Shown here: positions 13,405 through 23,930 of the stretch, one piece after another
Position numbering within the stretch: position 1 is the stretch's first letter
Layout: every line of letters starts with the position of its first letter
NCBI GenBank assembly: GCA_948567375.1
Contig: OX419757.1
Span: forward strand, 73,601,836-73,665,835
Direction: 5' to 3'
Source of the DNA: Lunularia cruciata
Lineage: Eukaryota > Streptophyta > Marchantiopsida > Lunulariales > Lunulariaceae
DNA length: 64,000 nucleotides
Notes under the pieces: model-generated
What the model was told of the DNA's origin: nothing
Database searches by the model: none
What the model saw: the letters and a program-made list of their open reading frames with translations, nothing else
Position numbers and translations under genes: made by a program

Positions 13405-13640
13405 CCGCTGCGTGAGGCTAGAGGATTCACAGTAATTTGACGGTCTTGAGATGAAACTGTCTACCTGCTCGGAGATTGAATTGATTCCTGTAGGACGCTA
13501 GACAGTTCCCTGTGATTTGGTGGTCGGCTAGCGAATCGAGGATATTATCAATTCATGAGCGAGTTATATACGGGTCAAGCAAGGTCCCAGCAATTTGATG
13601 GTATCTGTGAGGGCAATTCTCTACCTGCTCTACGATATAC
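13405..13640. repeat. Diverged direct repeats, about 80-100 bp apart
   Basis: The motif (A/T)GATTTGGTGGTC-like occurs three times (near 13,431, 13,512 and 13,589). Two of the three are followed by a CTACCTGCTC block. The repeats are old and imperfect. Confidence 0.5.
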
Positions 13641-13683
13641 CGGATCCTAGAGAATAGGAGCTCTGGAGCATTTATTTTTCAAT

Positions 13684-14383
13684 TTGGTAAATGTTGGGAG
13701 TATTCTTCCTTTTGTCCTTCTGTTTCAAGTACATTCAAAATACATCGAAGATAAGACTCAGTACTTACTAATTCACAGGAAATCAGATAAGCTGTGGGGC
13801 CTAGGGTGCGCTGATCTCTTGATTGCTCCTGGTGCCAATCTGGGTCTTCGTCTATGTCTCATTAAGGATAATGAAACACAGTAGTAAAGTCTGGAGAGTC
13901 ATCAGCCTCAATGTAGATCTGTGTCTGATGGTGGAAAGAACTCAAAGGCAATGCTCAACTTTACATCTGGTCCTGAGCGAGAGGATGACTTGTTGATGCG
14001 GACGGTGAGATGAATATGCCCTGTAGAAGGCATCCGGAATCTTAACTCGTCTTCTCTCGTAAATCGCAAGATGATGACCTTGTTTAAGGCATCTACTCGT
14101 TGACTGCAACCGCCTTAAGTCATCATATTATTTACGATGTACTGTCAGTACTACTGTGTGTTAGAGGTCCGTCTAGTCCCTCATCCATCTTCACGTAGTC
14201 CAAATTTCGCCGCATGGCATGGTATGTCACTCATAGCATGACAGTTGGCAATTTCAGGGACCCAGGAAGGCTCAAGTTGGCCTTATAGTTACAGTTGTTT
14301 CTGTTTCAGATGTTCGTGTTAAATTTGGGGAGTGGATGCTTGTGGTAGAGACTGAAGTTTCTGGAATGAAAGCTGTCAGAAGG
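13684..14383 (+). other. Possible upstream exons of the second HMA gene or of another gene
   Basis: Three open stretches have splice-like edges: 13,684-13,884 (66 codons, closed by TAG); about 13,922-14,004, with a GTGAG donor after it; and 14,310-14,383, with a pyrimidine-rich acceptor before it (TTTCAG) and a GTGAGC donor after it. The last reads VKFGEWMLVVETEV. None matches a known domain, and the exon phases do not join cleanly to the glycine exon at 14,607. I list them as candidates only. Confidence 0.2.
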
Positions 14384-14606
14384 GTGAGCATGTTGTATTC
14401 ATCGTCTGTGAGCTGTTTGGCTCTAATTTAATCTTGTCAACAGGAACCTCTTATTATGCTCTGTTTTTATTATTCTCCTGCATCATGTATTCCAGCAAAG
14501 ATTCCAGCATCTTTCCACAATGCCATCATGAGATCTACTATATCTGTCTCTGTAGATTATGCAGAGGAGAAATATTGTCTGATCGTTGGCCATATTGTAT
14601 TTTCAG

Positions 14607-15431
14607 GGGTGAAGGCGGAGGTGGTGGTGGAGGAGGCAAAAATGGTGGTGGCGGAGGTGGTGGAGGTGGTGGAGGCAAGGGTGGAGGAGGAGGAGGAGGA
14701 GGAGGAGGAGGAGGAGGCGGTGGAGGTGGTGGAGGAGAGAAAAAAGGAGGTGGAGGAGGTGGAGGTGGAGGTGGAGGAGGAGGAGGAGGAGGAGGAGGAG
14801 GAGGAGGAGGAGGAGGTGGTGGTGGTGGCGGTGGAGAAAAGAAACCAGAGGTAAGCAAATACAAAACTGCTTTTGTATTGTTGATTTTCCCAACAAAGTA
14901 CTAGTCTGGACATTTGCAGAATTTCATGACAATCGATTCTTCAAGAGTTTGGTAAGAATTAATGTTTACGAAATAAACTTTCCCTTTTAAGTGACCAACT
15001 GCATTTATGTAAGCAGGGTCCTCCACCACCCATTGAGCTCAAGGTGACTGTATGTTGTGAAGGATGCGCTTCTAAGCTCTACGGAGCACTGAAGGATATA
15101 GACGGTAAGATGCCCGTGATGCTCTTCAAGTTCATAAGTAGGAATTGTTACCAGGTGCATAAGTAGAGTCTAAGGTAAACACAGTGATAATGATCTTGCA
15201 GTTGCCATTCGACTTTGTTCTACCCATAACACATCACAAAATGGATCATGCACTTTGCAGGTTGCAAATATGGTCTAACTTCCCTTCTTGGGTTCTGCAG
15301 ACGTTACCGAAGTGAATATCAGCTATAACAAAATCACAGTGAAGGGGAAAGCGAAACCCGAAAAGGTTCTAAAAGTCTGTAAGAAGCTGAAGCCGAATGC
15401 CGAACTGATTCCTCCACCAAAGAAAAAGTGA
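14607..15431 (+). CDS. Second glycine-rich HMA-domain protein (5' end unresolved)
   Basis: Three exons are clear: 14,607-14,850 (glycine tract, ends EKKPE), 15,017-15,104 (GPPPPIELKVTVCCEGC...) and 15,301-15,431 (ends PPPKKK, stop TGA). The first intron is in phase 0. The second splits an Asp codon at the same place as in the paralogue at 8,743. The metal site is again CCEGC, and the second half of the fold reads VTEVNISYNKITVKGKAKPE. The tail lacks a CaaX box. The glycine exon is preceded by TTTTCAG and begins with one base of a split codon, so a 5' exon must exist. I could not identify it: the frame stays open upstream to 14,434 but has no ATG before 14,485 and reads like an intron. Role by family: metal binding or metallochaperone. 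Confidence 0.75.
14608..14835 (+). repeat. GGA/GGT array coding glycine
   Basis: A longer and purer array than in the upstream paralogue, broken by a few Lys, Asn and Glu codons. One alternative frame is Glu/Val-rich and the antisense frames are Pro-, Ser/Thr- or Leu/His-rich; all are artefacts of the array. Confidence 0.9.
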
Positions 15432-18400
15432 AGTAACGAGAGTAATATCGGTACTAGCTTGACCTCAAATGCTAGCTGAATGATCCGTAAATTGGAGCCA
15501 ACGGGGCCATGATTATCGATGTACCTGGGGAAAAATGCTTAGAACACTGTACAAGCTGGACCATAGTAGCGCGACAACGATAGGGTCGCAGCTAATTCTT
15601 ATACGATTCACTTGTATCTGCAGTTGTATATCATAGCCGTTGTACCTCGACACCTATCTGCAGATCATATGAATACATTACATCTCTCCTGTCTCCTGTC
15701 TGTGTATGTTGAAAGTAGAGAACATCTTCACCCGTGAAAGCTCGTCTTAGTATTCTGTGAGAATGCTCCTTTTTTGCAACTTTATGTACAACCAAGATCC
15801 ACAGCAGAGTAAGTTAGTACACGCGGCTTCTCAGGCAGGCTTTCAGCTTACCGTAGATTGTTATCGACGTAGCCAGATCCTCAAACTAGACGATGAGTGT
15901 ATCCTGTTGTTGGGATGGTCAAACCTGTGGGTTATTCCTCGCATTTTCACCTCCCACTTATATAAAGAGTTTTGATCGATATCGCATACTCAGTTGTTTC
16001 GGGACCTATATAACGTTTTACACCTGTTGTCCTGCCGTGCATATTCTGTAATTCAAAATCTCGGTGTAATTGGTGACTAGAAGGACGCTTCTTGCATATA
16101 GCTCTGGTGCTAGATAGGTATTTAGAAAAGAGTATTGTGCCGCATATCAATCAAGAGCGGATATATCTGTTTTCTTTTGGTAATCCGCAACTTGCTAGAG
16201 GGATACCTGCGTGTAGTTTGGGGTATGCTGAGTTCTGATACCAGAAAAAGAATATCTGACACCATAGTTGATACCACCAGATTTGACCATAGCTGCACCA
16301 TGACCTGCCATTTATTTCCTTATTCCTCTAGTCCCAGGCTGTAGGCTCATAGGCAATATACCTCTTACACCGCCACCACCAAGGTTCGAAATTCTTTCCC
16401 GTCAGCACTTCGAGTGACTGATGACATTACGGAACTCTGCTTTGCTTCTGTCACGTTCGCGACGTCAGGGAGTTGTTTGTTGGTTGGATTACCATGCTAT
16501 TCATAATAAACAGACGTGAAGATTGTCTTTTGATACTTACTTCTATATGCAATACTCTAAGACAACATTACATGTTTCCCTAACTCGGGTCGGATTCTGA
16601 CAGTCATTCGTGGTTGTGGATACCGCGTTCTTTGAACGACTTCTGCACTCCGTTGTTCATATATCTGCAGAATTCAACAGCTTACTGAGACAAAGGAGAG
16701 GTTGAGGATTCCTTCACGAATTTCGACTTTTCTTTACTCTTCACACTTTCGTATCTCGCTATACACGATGAAGTTGACATATATTGTAGAGGGAAGAGAG
16801 CAGTAGTGGAAGTGACATTCTCAATATTCTCATCTGTAAAATAAAGATACCTTCCACTATGAAGACCCTAGCGCTAATAATCTCTTGTAAGTAGAACAGG
16901 TACATAGTACAGCTACGTCCATCGTGCATAACTTGTTAAGATAGCAAGTTTTGCTTCTTGAAGCTCGCATTAACTTGTATTGGGTACATGTCTCTATTGT
17001 GTTTATTGTTTCCATAACCACTCCGTGTAATGAATGCTATGCGAAACTCAGCACCTTTTCAGTGCCAACGTCCAGTTCAGTTCAGTCACGTACCTGAGAA
17101 ACCGAGGTTTGGAAGTGAGTTCCAAAGAACAATCGCTTATGTAACCCTGCGTCCAAATTAACCAAGAAAAATATGTGGAGCATCAGGTCGCTCGATTAAG
17201 ATCTTGGCGGAGAAAGATGTAATCTGCTGCACATCAACTAGAGGGTGGCCGTATGCTGGCTCAAAGGACATTAAACTTAGCCTTTCAACGTTATCCGTGT
17301 AAGAAGCACTTGTTGCAGTCTAGCTTGGCAGCACAACTATGCGGCATTTCAAATTAGTTTTTAGTAATGTCGAAACGGATTTCCTGCTCCCCAGTGGGTC
17401 TTTACAGTTACAGATCTCACTGAGTCGTTTTTTTAGATCTCTATTTCATTCGCGAGCGCAAATCTCAAATGATCACTTAAAATCATATTACTCCAGTTTC
17501 GTTGGCCAAGTATCCTATGCCAAGAAGTCATCAGATCCAAATCAGCCTTTTCGGCAGATGCATAGTTTTCACTTCCTGTCCATTTGACGATCGGGCGATA
17601 TCATTGTGCTACTGATTACAGTACGAGATGGTATATCATAATCATTTTGTAATTCCTCCGCGTGTGCATTATCCCACCATAACGGCAACTGGAAAAGAAT
17701 CCTTTATATGTTCGTAGTATTGACTGCATCTAGAAAGTGCAGAATCGATCGAATATGATTCTCATCTACTCTGATGTCTTTCTACTTTGAGGAGTCAACG
17801 TAGGAAGAGAATATACGTGTGTCAAAAAGTTTCCCACTATACATGCTTGGTCATGAATCAGTTTCAATTGAAACCAGAGAAATGCTGCATGATGACCTTC
17901 AGCAGCAGTTTTACCGATGGTGAAGCTCAAGAAACACGATACTGCCGAACGCGCATTATACTTGAGAACCACATAGATGCGGTTTCACCAGCTCCACTGG
18001 TACTGTGTCGTAAATTCTACGTATCAGTATACAACAACTGCCGCTTGTTGTCAATGCTACATTATCACTCGTTGTCGTGAAACTCACTCTAAACAGAGAT
18101 CTGGTTCAGGCAATGGACTGAACACTAGACCTGATCAGGAAGGACGTTCTTGACAAAGAAGCCAGATTTCATACCCAGAGAAATCTGGCTTGCTCTAAGC
18201 TCGCCGTTCTGGATTTGGAGTGAAGGAGAAGATCTAAGGAGCGAGGACAATAGGAGACCAAAGCAAAGACTTGACTCTTTCAACAACACTTTTGAGAGTA
18301 GAGATAAAGATCTTGTTCCTCGTTCTCACCCGGTCGGACTTAACGCAACGACGTGACTCAGAAAACGTGTCTGCCTTCTCTGGTCTACCCCTTAAGGACT

Positions 18401-19453
18401 GAGAAATCTCATCTGGATTTCTTTGTTTTTCTTACGATTGATGGTCTGATTTCCTTTTTCGCGTTCTCTTGATACCTCTAGTACGTGACCGCACCTATAC
18501 GACGGACTTATGTTGAAGCAGAGGTGGACCGACATCGATTAGAGTAAAGCATAAGCTACTCTGAAATGACTGAGTTGTGTTGATGAAGCTAAAGAGAAAA
18601 CCCAAACAGGTTAGATTCGGATCTAGGCCGTTTGGTCGTATATGAAACAGGCAGGAATGAAAAGTCCGGTGTTCCATGTCAATACAATAGTCGCAGGGAT
18701 GGCATGGTTAAAAGTCAGCCATAGCTGGAAGATCTCAGTCTGGTCGAGAGGAATTTTAATGCAAGTCAAGTTATTGTCTGCTCTAATACCACAACAGTCG
18801 GGGAGAATCTCATCAGTCAAACTGAAGGGGACTCTGAACATAAAGATACTATATATGAGAGTGATCCTAATCACCAAACAGGAAGGATATCAAATCTGCC
18901 TGTGAGTTTCAACTGTCGCTTGTCAGCAACATAGGATGGTTTCGGACTATCACAACACAAAGAGTTTGAGCGGCACAAACTTCGTAATCCTGTTTTTATT
19001 GAGACTTTGAAACTACGATGCTTGATCTTTCTCTAAGTGCTATATCTGCAAACGCTTGTCATGTACGTTTTCGTTTCGCGGAGTTTAAAGAGCATATTGT
19101 GGTTAAAGTGGACAATAGAGGCTGGTTCAGGATTTGTCTGGAGCTTTGCATGACTCTCCGAGGCAATCACTGTAACTGAAAGTCAATTAGGACTATTTAA
19201 GACAACAGATTCTGCATGAAGTGAAGGAAAAAATTCAAACTTCTGACAATTCAAACTTTTCTGCACAGCAGCCAGGAGAGTTACAAAAACAAGATGAACT
19301 ACACGTTATGGTCGTATCATGACCACGGATTGAGCTTTCACGTGGAAACCTTGCAGAAATGTAGTCAACTCCAACTCTGTTGACTATCGACTGTGGTCAA
19401 TCGACAGAACTTGCATCTTTCTTCTCTTACATCCTTCAAATCAAATTTGGAAG

Positions 19454-19528
19454 GTTGACCAGCTAGGAAATAGTTTACAGATCTTGATAGCAAGTCCAGA
19501 CCTGTAAGCAATTTCCTAGCTGATCAGT
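19454..19528. ncRNA. miRNA-precursor-like hairpin (candidate)
   Basis: Arm 19,454-19,480 pairs with 19,502-19,528 over 27 positions, with two mismatches (19,459/19,523 and 19,472/19,510) and three G-T pairs. The stem continues weakly into the 21-base apical part. Mismatch number and stem length fit the usual plant miRNA precursor pattern. A worn fold-back element would look the same. I recognise no known miRNA family in either arm. Confidence 0.35.
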
Positions 19529-20300
19529 GCCAGCTCTCCGTCAACCATCGATCAGATTCAAGAAGAAATTCTTCCGTATACTTTAATTTAAACTTTCCAG
19601 CATTCGTCGCAGTTTTTGAGTTAGAACACACCGTAATAGGTTTTAGTCACCGACATTATCTGCTTAATTTGAAAGTTCTACTTATCTCTTGTGAGTTGAC
19701 TGGAATAAAGATCTTGAGAACTACAAGTGTCCTTTCAGAATAGCAAACGAATCAAGCCAGAAAGGAGTAATTTGTTCTCTCTAACGACCCAATTACTTTC
19801 ATTATCATTGAATGACATCTTCGTACTTGTCTTTCAAAAATACAAGGATCCAATGGGTTGAAGACATGTCCTGAAAACTTGAACTTGACCAAGTCTATAC
19901 ATCTTATTGTTGAATTTGATATTGTAAGTTGTAATTCTTGCTCTTATCATTGACTTTCTTCATGGAGGTCGGAGTAGAAGTTTAAATTATCCCAGTAGCT
20001 GGGAGAAGAACTGATTCAGAGAGACTTCAAGTTTGTTTAGTTAGTTTTCAGCAGCTTTCTCTTGTGCTTGCTGGCTTTCACGTCGGTCATTTCAAGATGA
20101 GTAAAATGAGTATGATGATGGAAACTTCCCTACCATCTTCTGATGCAAAGCAAGTGGCGAAATTTCTTTATTATAAAAGATAATCTCCGTTGAGTTTGAC
20201 AAATATCAATCCCGTGTACAGATAATCATGTCAGCTGAAGCTATATTACGTAGATTTCAATGCAACTTGAGTATATAACCAACCTGAATTAAATTATGCC

Positions 20301-20361
20301 TATAATAATAATAATAAGAATTATATTCTAGGCCATGACACTATATATATATATATATATA
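20301..20361. repeat. ATA and TA microsatellites
   Basis: (ATA)n at about 20,301-20,316 and (TA)n at 20,342-20,361, separated by 25 bases. Confidence 0.9.
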
Positions 20362-21180
20362 CTCGTTAGTTGGTGTCTAGATCATAGAGGTATTAATGAT
20401 CAGATACTTGAAATCAAGTTATGTGCCATGCTATGTATTAATAACATGCTATGTAGTAATAAAGTTACTAACCAGATAAAGACTTAACAGTACTTCCCTT
20501 TCGCGTATGAGTCCTAATTGATATTGAAATTTACTGCCAGTTCCACATTGTATCTTTCTATTCTTCATTACAATGAAGAGTGAAGAGGTGTAAAATTTGG
20601 TAGAATAATAGTCATTGGCTGTTTAGCTCCGTGATTGGAAAATGGAGAGGAGTCTTATGGAATTCAAAGGTTTTATTAACTTTTAGGTTAATTTAGCATT
20701 TCAAACATACGGTGAACCAATTTTAAACATATTGTCGATTCTAGAGACCGAATGTGAGAAAGAGCCGATATGTGAATGGGAGATTTTAGTGAGGAAGGAC
20801 AATTAACAAGGAGGGAGGATGATTTCAAACAGGGGATTTTATAAATGATCTGTACAATATAAACATAAGATGTTTGGGACAAAGAACTTGAATTACGAGA
20901 AGATGGGACATAACTAAAGAACACCAGCGAGTTGAATGGGGGACATTTTGGAAGGGAATTGGAGGAATTACGAATTACAATTCAAAGGCTAAAAAGGTAT
21001 AGCTTTTGCAACGGTGGCAAAATTTCTACCTTACGTTTATCAATAAAATGATGTGATAAATTTAATTATGCATTAGTCTTTTATGAAGTTACATCCAACT
21101 TTCTGCTTTAATACCACAAACATTTTCAAAGTTTGAGCATAGAGATAGGAAGAGAGATGAAAGAGGAATAACATACTAGA

Positions 21181-21815
21181 TTCCAATTAGGAGGAAATTG
21201 TTGTACATATACGCATTACTATCAACATCCCACACTATAGAAGCAAAATCCGTATAGAAATCACACACAAACTCCAAAGACCCACAATTAATAAACCAAT
21301 CACAACTCAACACTCAATATACACTACTAACAAGCCTTGATCATATCATCAAGCCACATTAACTCTAGCAAAGAGAATCAAGATGACACTTTGTGTCCTC
21401 TATCCACCATAGGCAAAAGCTAAAATACTCAACATAGAAGAAGTGGGCTCTGTGTAGTTTCACTTTGAGGTATACCTCTTTGGAGTCGCCAAGAATCTAG
21501 CCTTAATGGTGCATTTGATAGCCCATTTGATGGTGCAAATGGTAGCTTCAATAGTGCAATCAGTTGACCAAATACCATGTCTAACCGCCACTCAAACCTC
21601 AACCACTCCTCTTGTTTGTATTGAGAGAGGTACCACCAAAGCCTTAGTCAAATGTACACAAAATGAAAATGCATGTCAACCTAGCACCATCTCCTCATCC
21701 ATGTCATTATACCAACATGCTCCTATTTGATCATGTTGGCTAGTATATGAGTTTCCACTCAACTCAAAGCATCATGGTTCACCATTCCAAGTTTGTGAAC
21801 AACCATGAAATCATA
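21181..21815. other. Transition into the retrotransposon block
   Basis: The text changes to the low-complexity, AT-rich style of the elements downstream, but I find no match inside the window. It may be an unmatched part of a long terminal repeat or other decayed element. Confidence 0.35.
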
Positions 21816-22381
21816 CTTGTCATGCCATTTGTAGTGTCGCATCTAGATTACTCGGACATTGGAGTTCCAATGATAATAGTTAGAGGCATTTTGGTAGTTA
21901 CTCATAGACTACTTTCCGACAGTCCAATTTCAAGTTTAGGGTACTGACTTCATGGTGGGGCCTACCATCACTTGCACCGTCCGCACGTCAGGTGTGCCAT
22001 CAGCGGGACTATTGGGATGAGACCTAGGTCAAAATCAGGAGTATACCCTAGAAGTGCAGCTCCAGAGAGCTCACTTCTCTGATGTTGAGCCTTCGAGTTC
22101 TTGGCTAGAGTGGACAAAAAGCCGGCGAGCATCACCTAGATTCTCTTAGCTAGAGTGGGTGTGGCTTGACTATAATCAGTGCCTTGTTGTTGGCAAGTTG
22201 TTGAGGATCAGATCAAGTATTGATCTGAGTTTGATTGATTTGAGTTGTAAACGATCTGATTACATCAAAGAAGTGAGTCAGGGGGAAATTGGTGCAAGAA
22301 CTGCAAGTATTGGTGGTATCTCCAAGCTTGGTGGATTGTGGTATCTCAATCGAGTAGTTCAGATTTCCTTGAGAGAGAGAG
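21816..22381 (+). repeat. C1 5' LTR remnant
   Basis: From 21,816 the sequence matches 56,050-56,485 downstream, with substitutions and small indels. The shared part ends near 22,260; the rest continues into a leader-like stretch that the 3' copy lacks. The 5' part of this LTR is missing. Element B was inserted at its right edge (target GAGAG, 22,377-22,381). Confidence 0.75.
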
Positions 22382-22807
22382 TGTAACAATATGGAGTTTA
22401 GCGACAAAGTTAGTCGGGCTTACAAAGTAGCGCATAAGACAAATTAGCCTAGAATATTCCAGAAGTATCTAGGAAGCTTCTTGGGAAGCTTCTTGGCTAG
22501 CTTAGCTTGCACCTCAAGTAAGTAGCTTCTAGAAGGAAGCTTCTAGAAGCTTGTAACTAGCTTAGCTTGCATGCCAAGTAGGCTGCTTCTAGAAGGAAGC
22601 TTCTGGAGAAGCTTCCAAGTTAACTTGGCTTGCACTCTAAGAAAGCGGCTTGAGAAAGCTTCTTGAGAAGCTTCTCAAAGGCCTTGTATGCTACCTATAA
22701 ATACCAAAGCCAAAGCTCATGCTAGGCATTTGGAGTTTTCACTCATTTGAGTTTCCCAATGTGAGTTTCCATTCTTCTATTTCTCTCCTCAAATTTGGTC
22801 TTTTATA
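22382..22807 (+). repeat. Element B 5' LTR
   Basis: 426 bases, pairing with 27,610-28,009. Its U3 contains three imperfect units rich in AAGCTTC and TCTAGAA, each with a CTTAGCTTGCA or CTTGGCTTGCA block. The TATA box is TATAAATA at 22,696-22,703. The length difference from the 3' LTR is mostly missing repeat material in the 3' copy. Confidence 0.95.
22452..22703 (+). promoter_or_regulatory. Heat-shock-element-like cluster and TATA box in element B U3
   Basis: Seen: GAAtaTTCcaGAA at 22,452-22,464 is an exact three-unit nGAAnnTTCnnGAAn element. GAAgcTTCtaGAAgcTT at 22,536-22,552 is three and a half units. Further GAAgcTTC and TTCtaGAA pairs occur near 22,472-22,497, 22,587-22,615 and 22,650-22,676. 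TATAAATA follows at 22,696-22,703. The 3' LTR keeps GAAtaTTCtaGAA (27,680-27,692) and TATAAATA (27,898-27,905). Known: HSF trimers bind such arrays, and the copia element ONSEN is heat-activated this way. Inferred: this LTR may be heat-responsive. Confidence 0.6.
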
Positions 22808-22808
22808 T

Positions 22809-22820
22809 TGGTATCAGAGC
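22809..22820 (+). other. Primer binding site, initiator-Met tRNA type
   Basis: TGGTATCAGAGC, one base after the 5' LTR of element B, is the standard plant initiator-Met tRNA primer site. Confidence 0.95.
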
Positions 22821-23073
22821 AGGAATGAGATGGATGGAATTTATGGACCACCAAATCCACTTCCACCAAACCATTGGGATTTTTGCATCCAAATACTACC
22901 CAAGCATCGTTTCACACAATCACCTTGCACTTTGGACAAGATTTTCTACATATGAACACCATATCTGAGGAACCCTTGGTGTTTCCGGTTGTAACTTATG
23001 GAGATGGTGGACGTGTTGTTTCTATGTGTTAATAAATTAGATAGATTGGAGGTGGTGTGATAGAGTAGCAACC

Positions 23074-23930
23074 ATGGCAGCAATACCCGATGTTATCCTT
23101 GCTATGCAGCAACAAATTGAGCACCTTACTTGATTATTGGATGAACAAGATCTTTGACGACAAGAGCGGGTGGAGAGAGTACCAATTCAAGAAGGAGAAG
23201 ATTGGATCAGATTCCCTAAACCCAAGGTATTTGAAGGCAAGAATCTTTCGGGTGCAGTGGAGAATTTTGTGTTTGATTGTGAATGTTATTTTGAAGCTAC
23301 CAATCTGCAAGACAAGCGAGAATAGATTCTCTTGGCTTCTAGCCAATTGGATGGAGTAGCAAAGCTATGGTGGAGATTCTGAGTGGAGAAAGCTGAACGA
23401 CAAATTGTTGCACCAATCTTGACATGGATAGAATTCAAGAGCACAATAATTAGTTGGTTCCAAGCTATAAATGCCACACGAGCTGCATGGGATAAGTTGG
23501 CAAAGTTGAAACAGATTGGCTCTGTAAGAAGTTACATCATGTAGTTCCAAAACACCATCATGCAAATTCCAGATATATTGGAAGGTGAAGCTTTGAATCA
23601 ATTTGTCAGGGCTTGAAGGTGAGAACTAAATTAGAGGTAACCATGCAAGAGCCACAACACTTGGAGGAAGCCATGCGGTTGGCCAAACGTTTTGATTCCT
23701 TGGTGACAACAACCTGGTCTTGACCTCGACCTCCACAAAGCCTACCAATACACTACACACAAGTGGAGGAGCCATCACCAATGGAGATTGATGCCATTCA
23801 ACAAAGACCACTTGGCACGATAGATAGAGAGAAATTATGACAAAATGGTGGTTGTTTTTATTGTTGCCAATTGGGGCATCGCATTGCTGAATGTCCACTC
23901 AAGAATGGAAAACCTCAACAAGGTGCCTAG
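23074..23930 (+). pseudogene. Element B gag, broken
   Basis: The frame from ATG 23,074 reads a retrotransposon gag (KVFEGKNLSGAVENFVFDCE, then an LLASSQLDGVAKLWW block). It is interrupted by several stops and at least one frameshift. A CX2CX4HX4C zinc knuckle (CFYCCQLGHRIAEC) is intact at 23,853-23,894. Function by family: capsid formation and RNA packaging. Confidence 0.85.

Larger units (their letters stand above)
15432..21180. other. Intergenic, no recognised gene
   Basis: Open frames are short (up to 97 codons) and without domain patterns. The stretch holds an inverted repeat at 19,454-19,528, small ATA and TA microsatellites, and increasingly AT-rich sequence toward 21 kb, where the retrotransposon block begins. 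Confidence 0.5.

Noticed and set aside
14456-14913. Glu/Val-rich plus frame and Pro/Ser/Leu-rich minus frames
   Set aside because: Alternative frames of the glycine array. Only the glycine frame joins the downstream HMA exons in phase.
16330-16400. tRNA-like B box (GGTTCGAA) near 16,382
   Set aside because: No matching A box, acceptor stem or anticodon arm could be built around it.
22470-22680. CRISPR-like array of short repeats
   Set aside because: The units are imperfect AAGCTTC/TCTAGAA repeats within an LTR, without regular spacers, in a eukaryotic genome.
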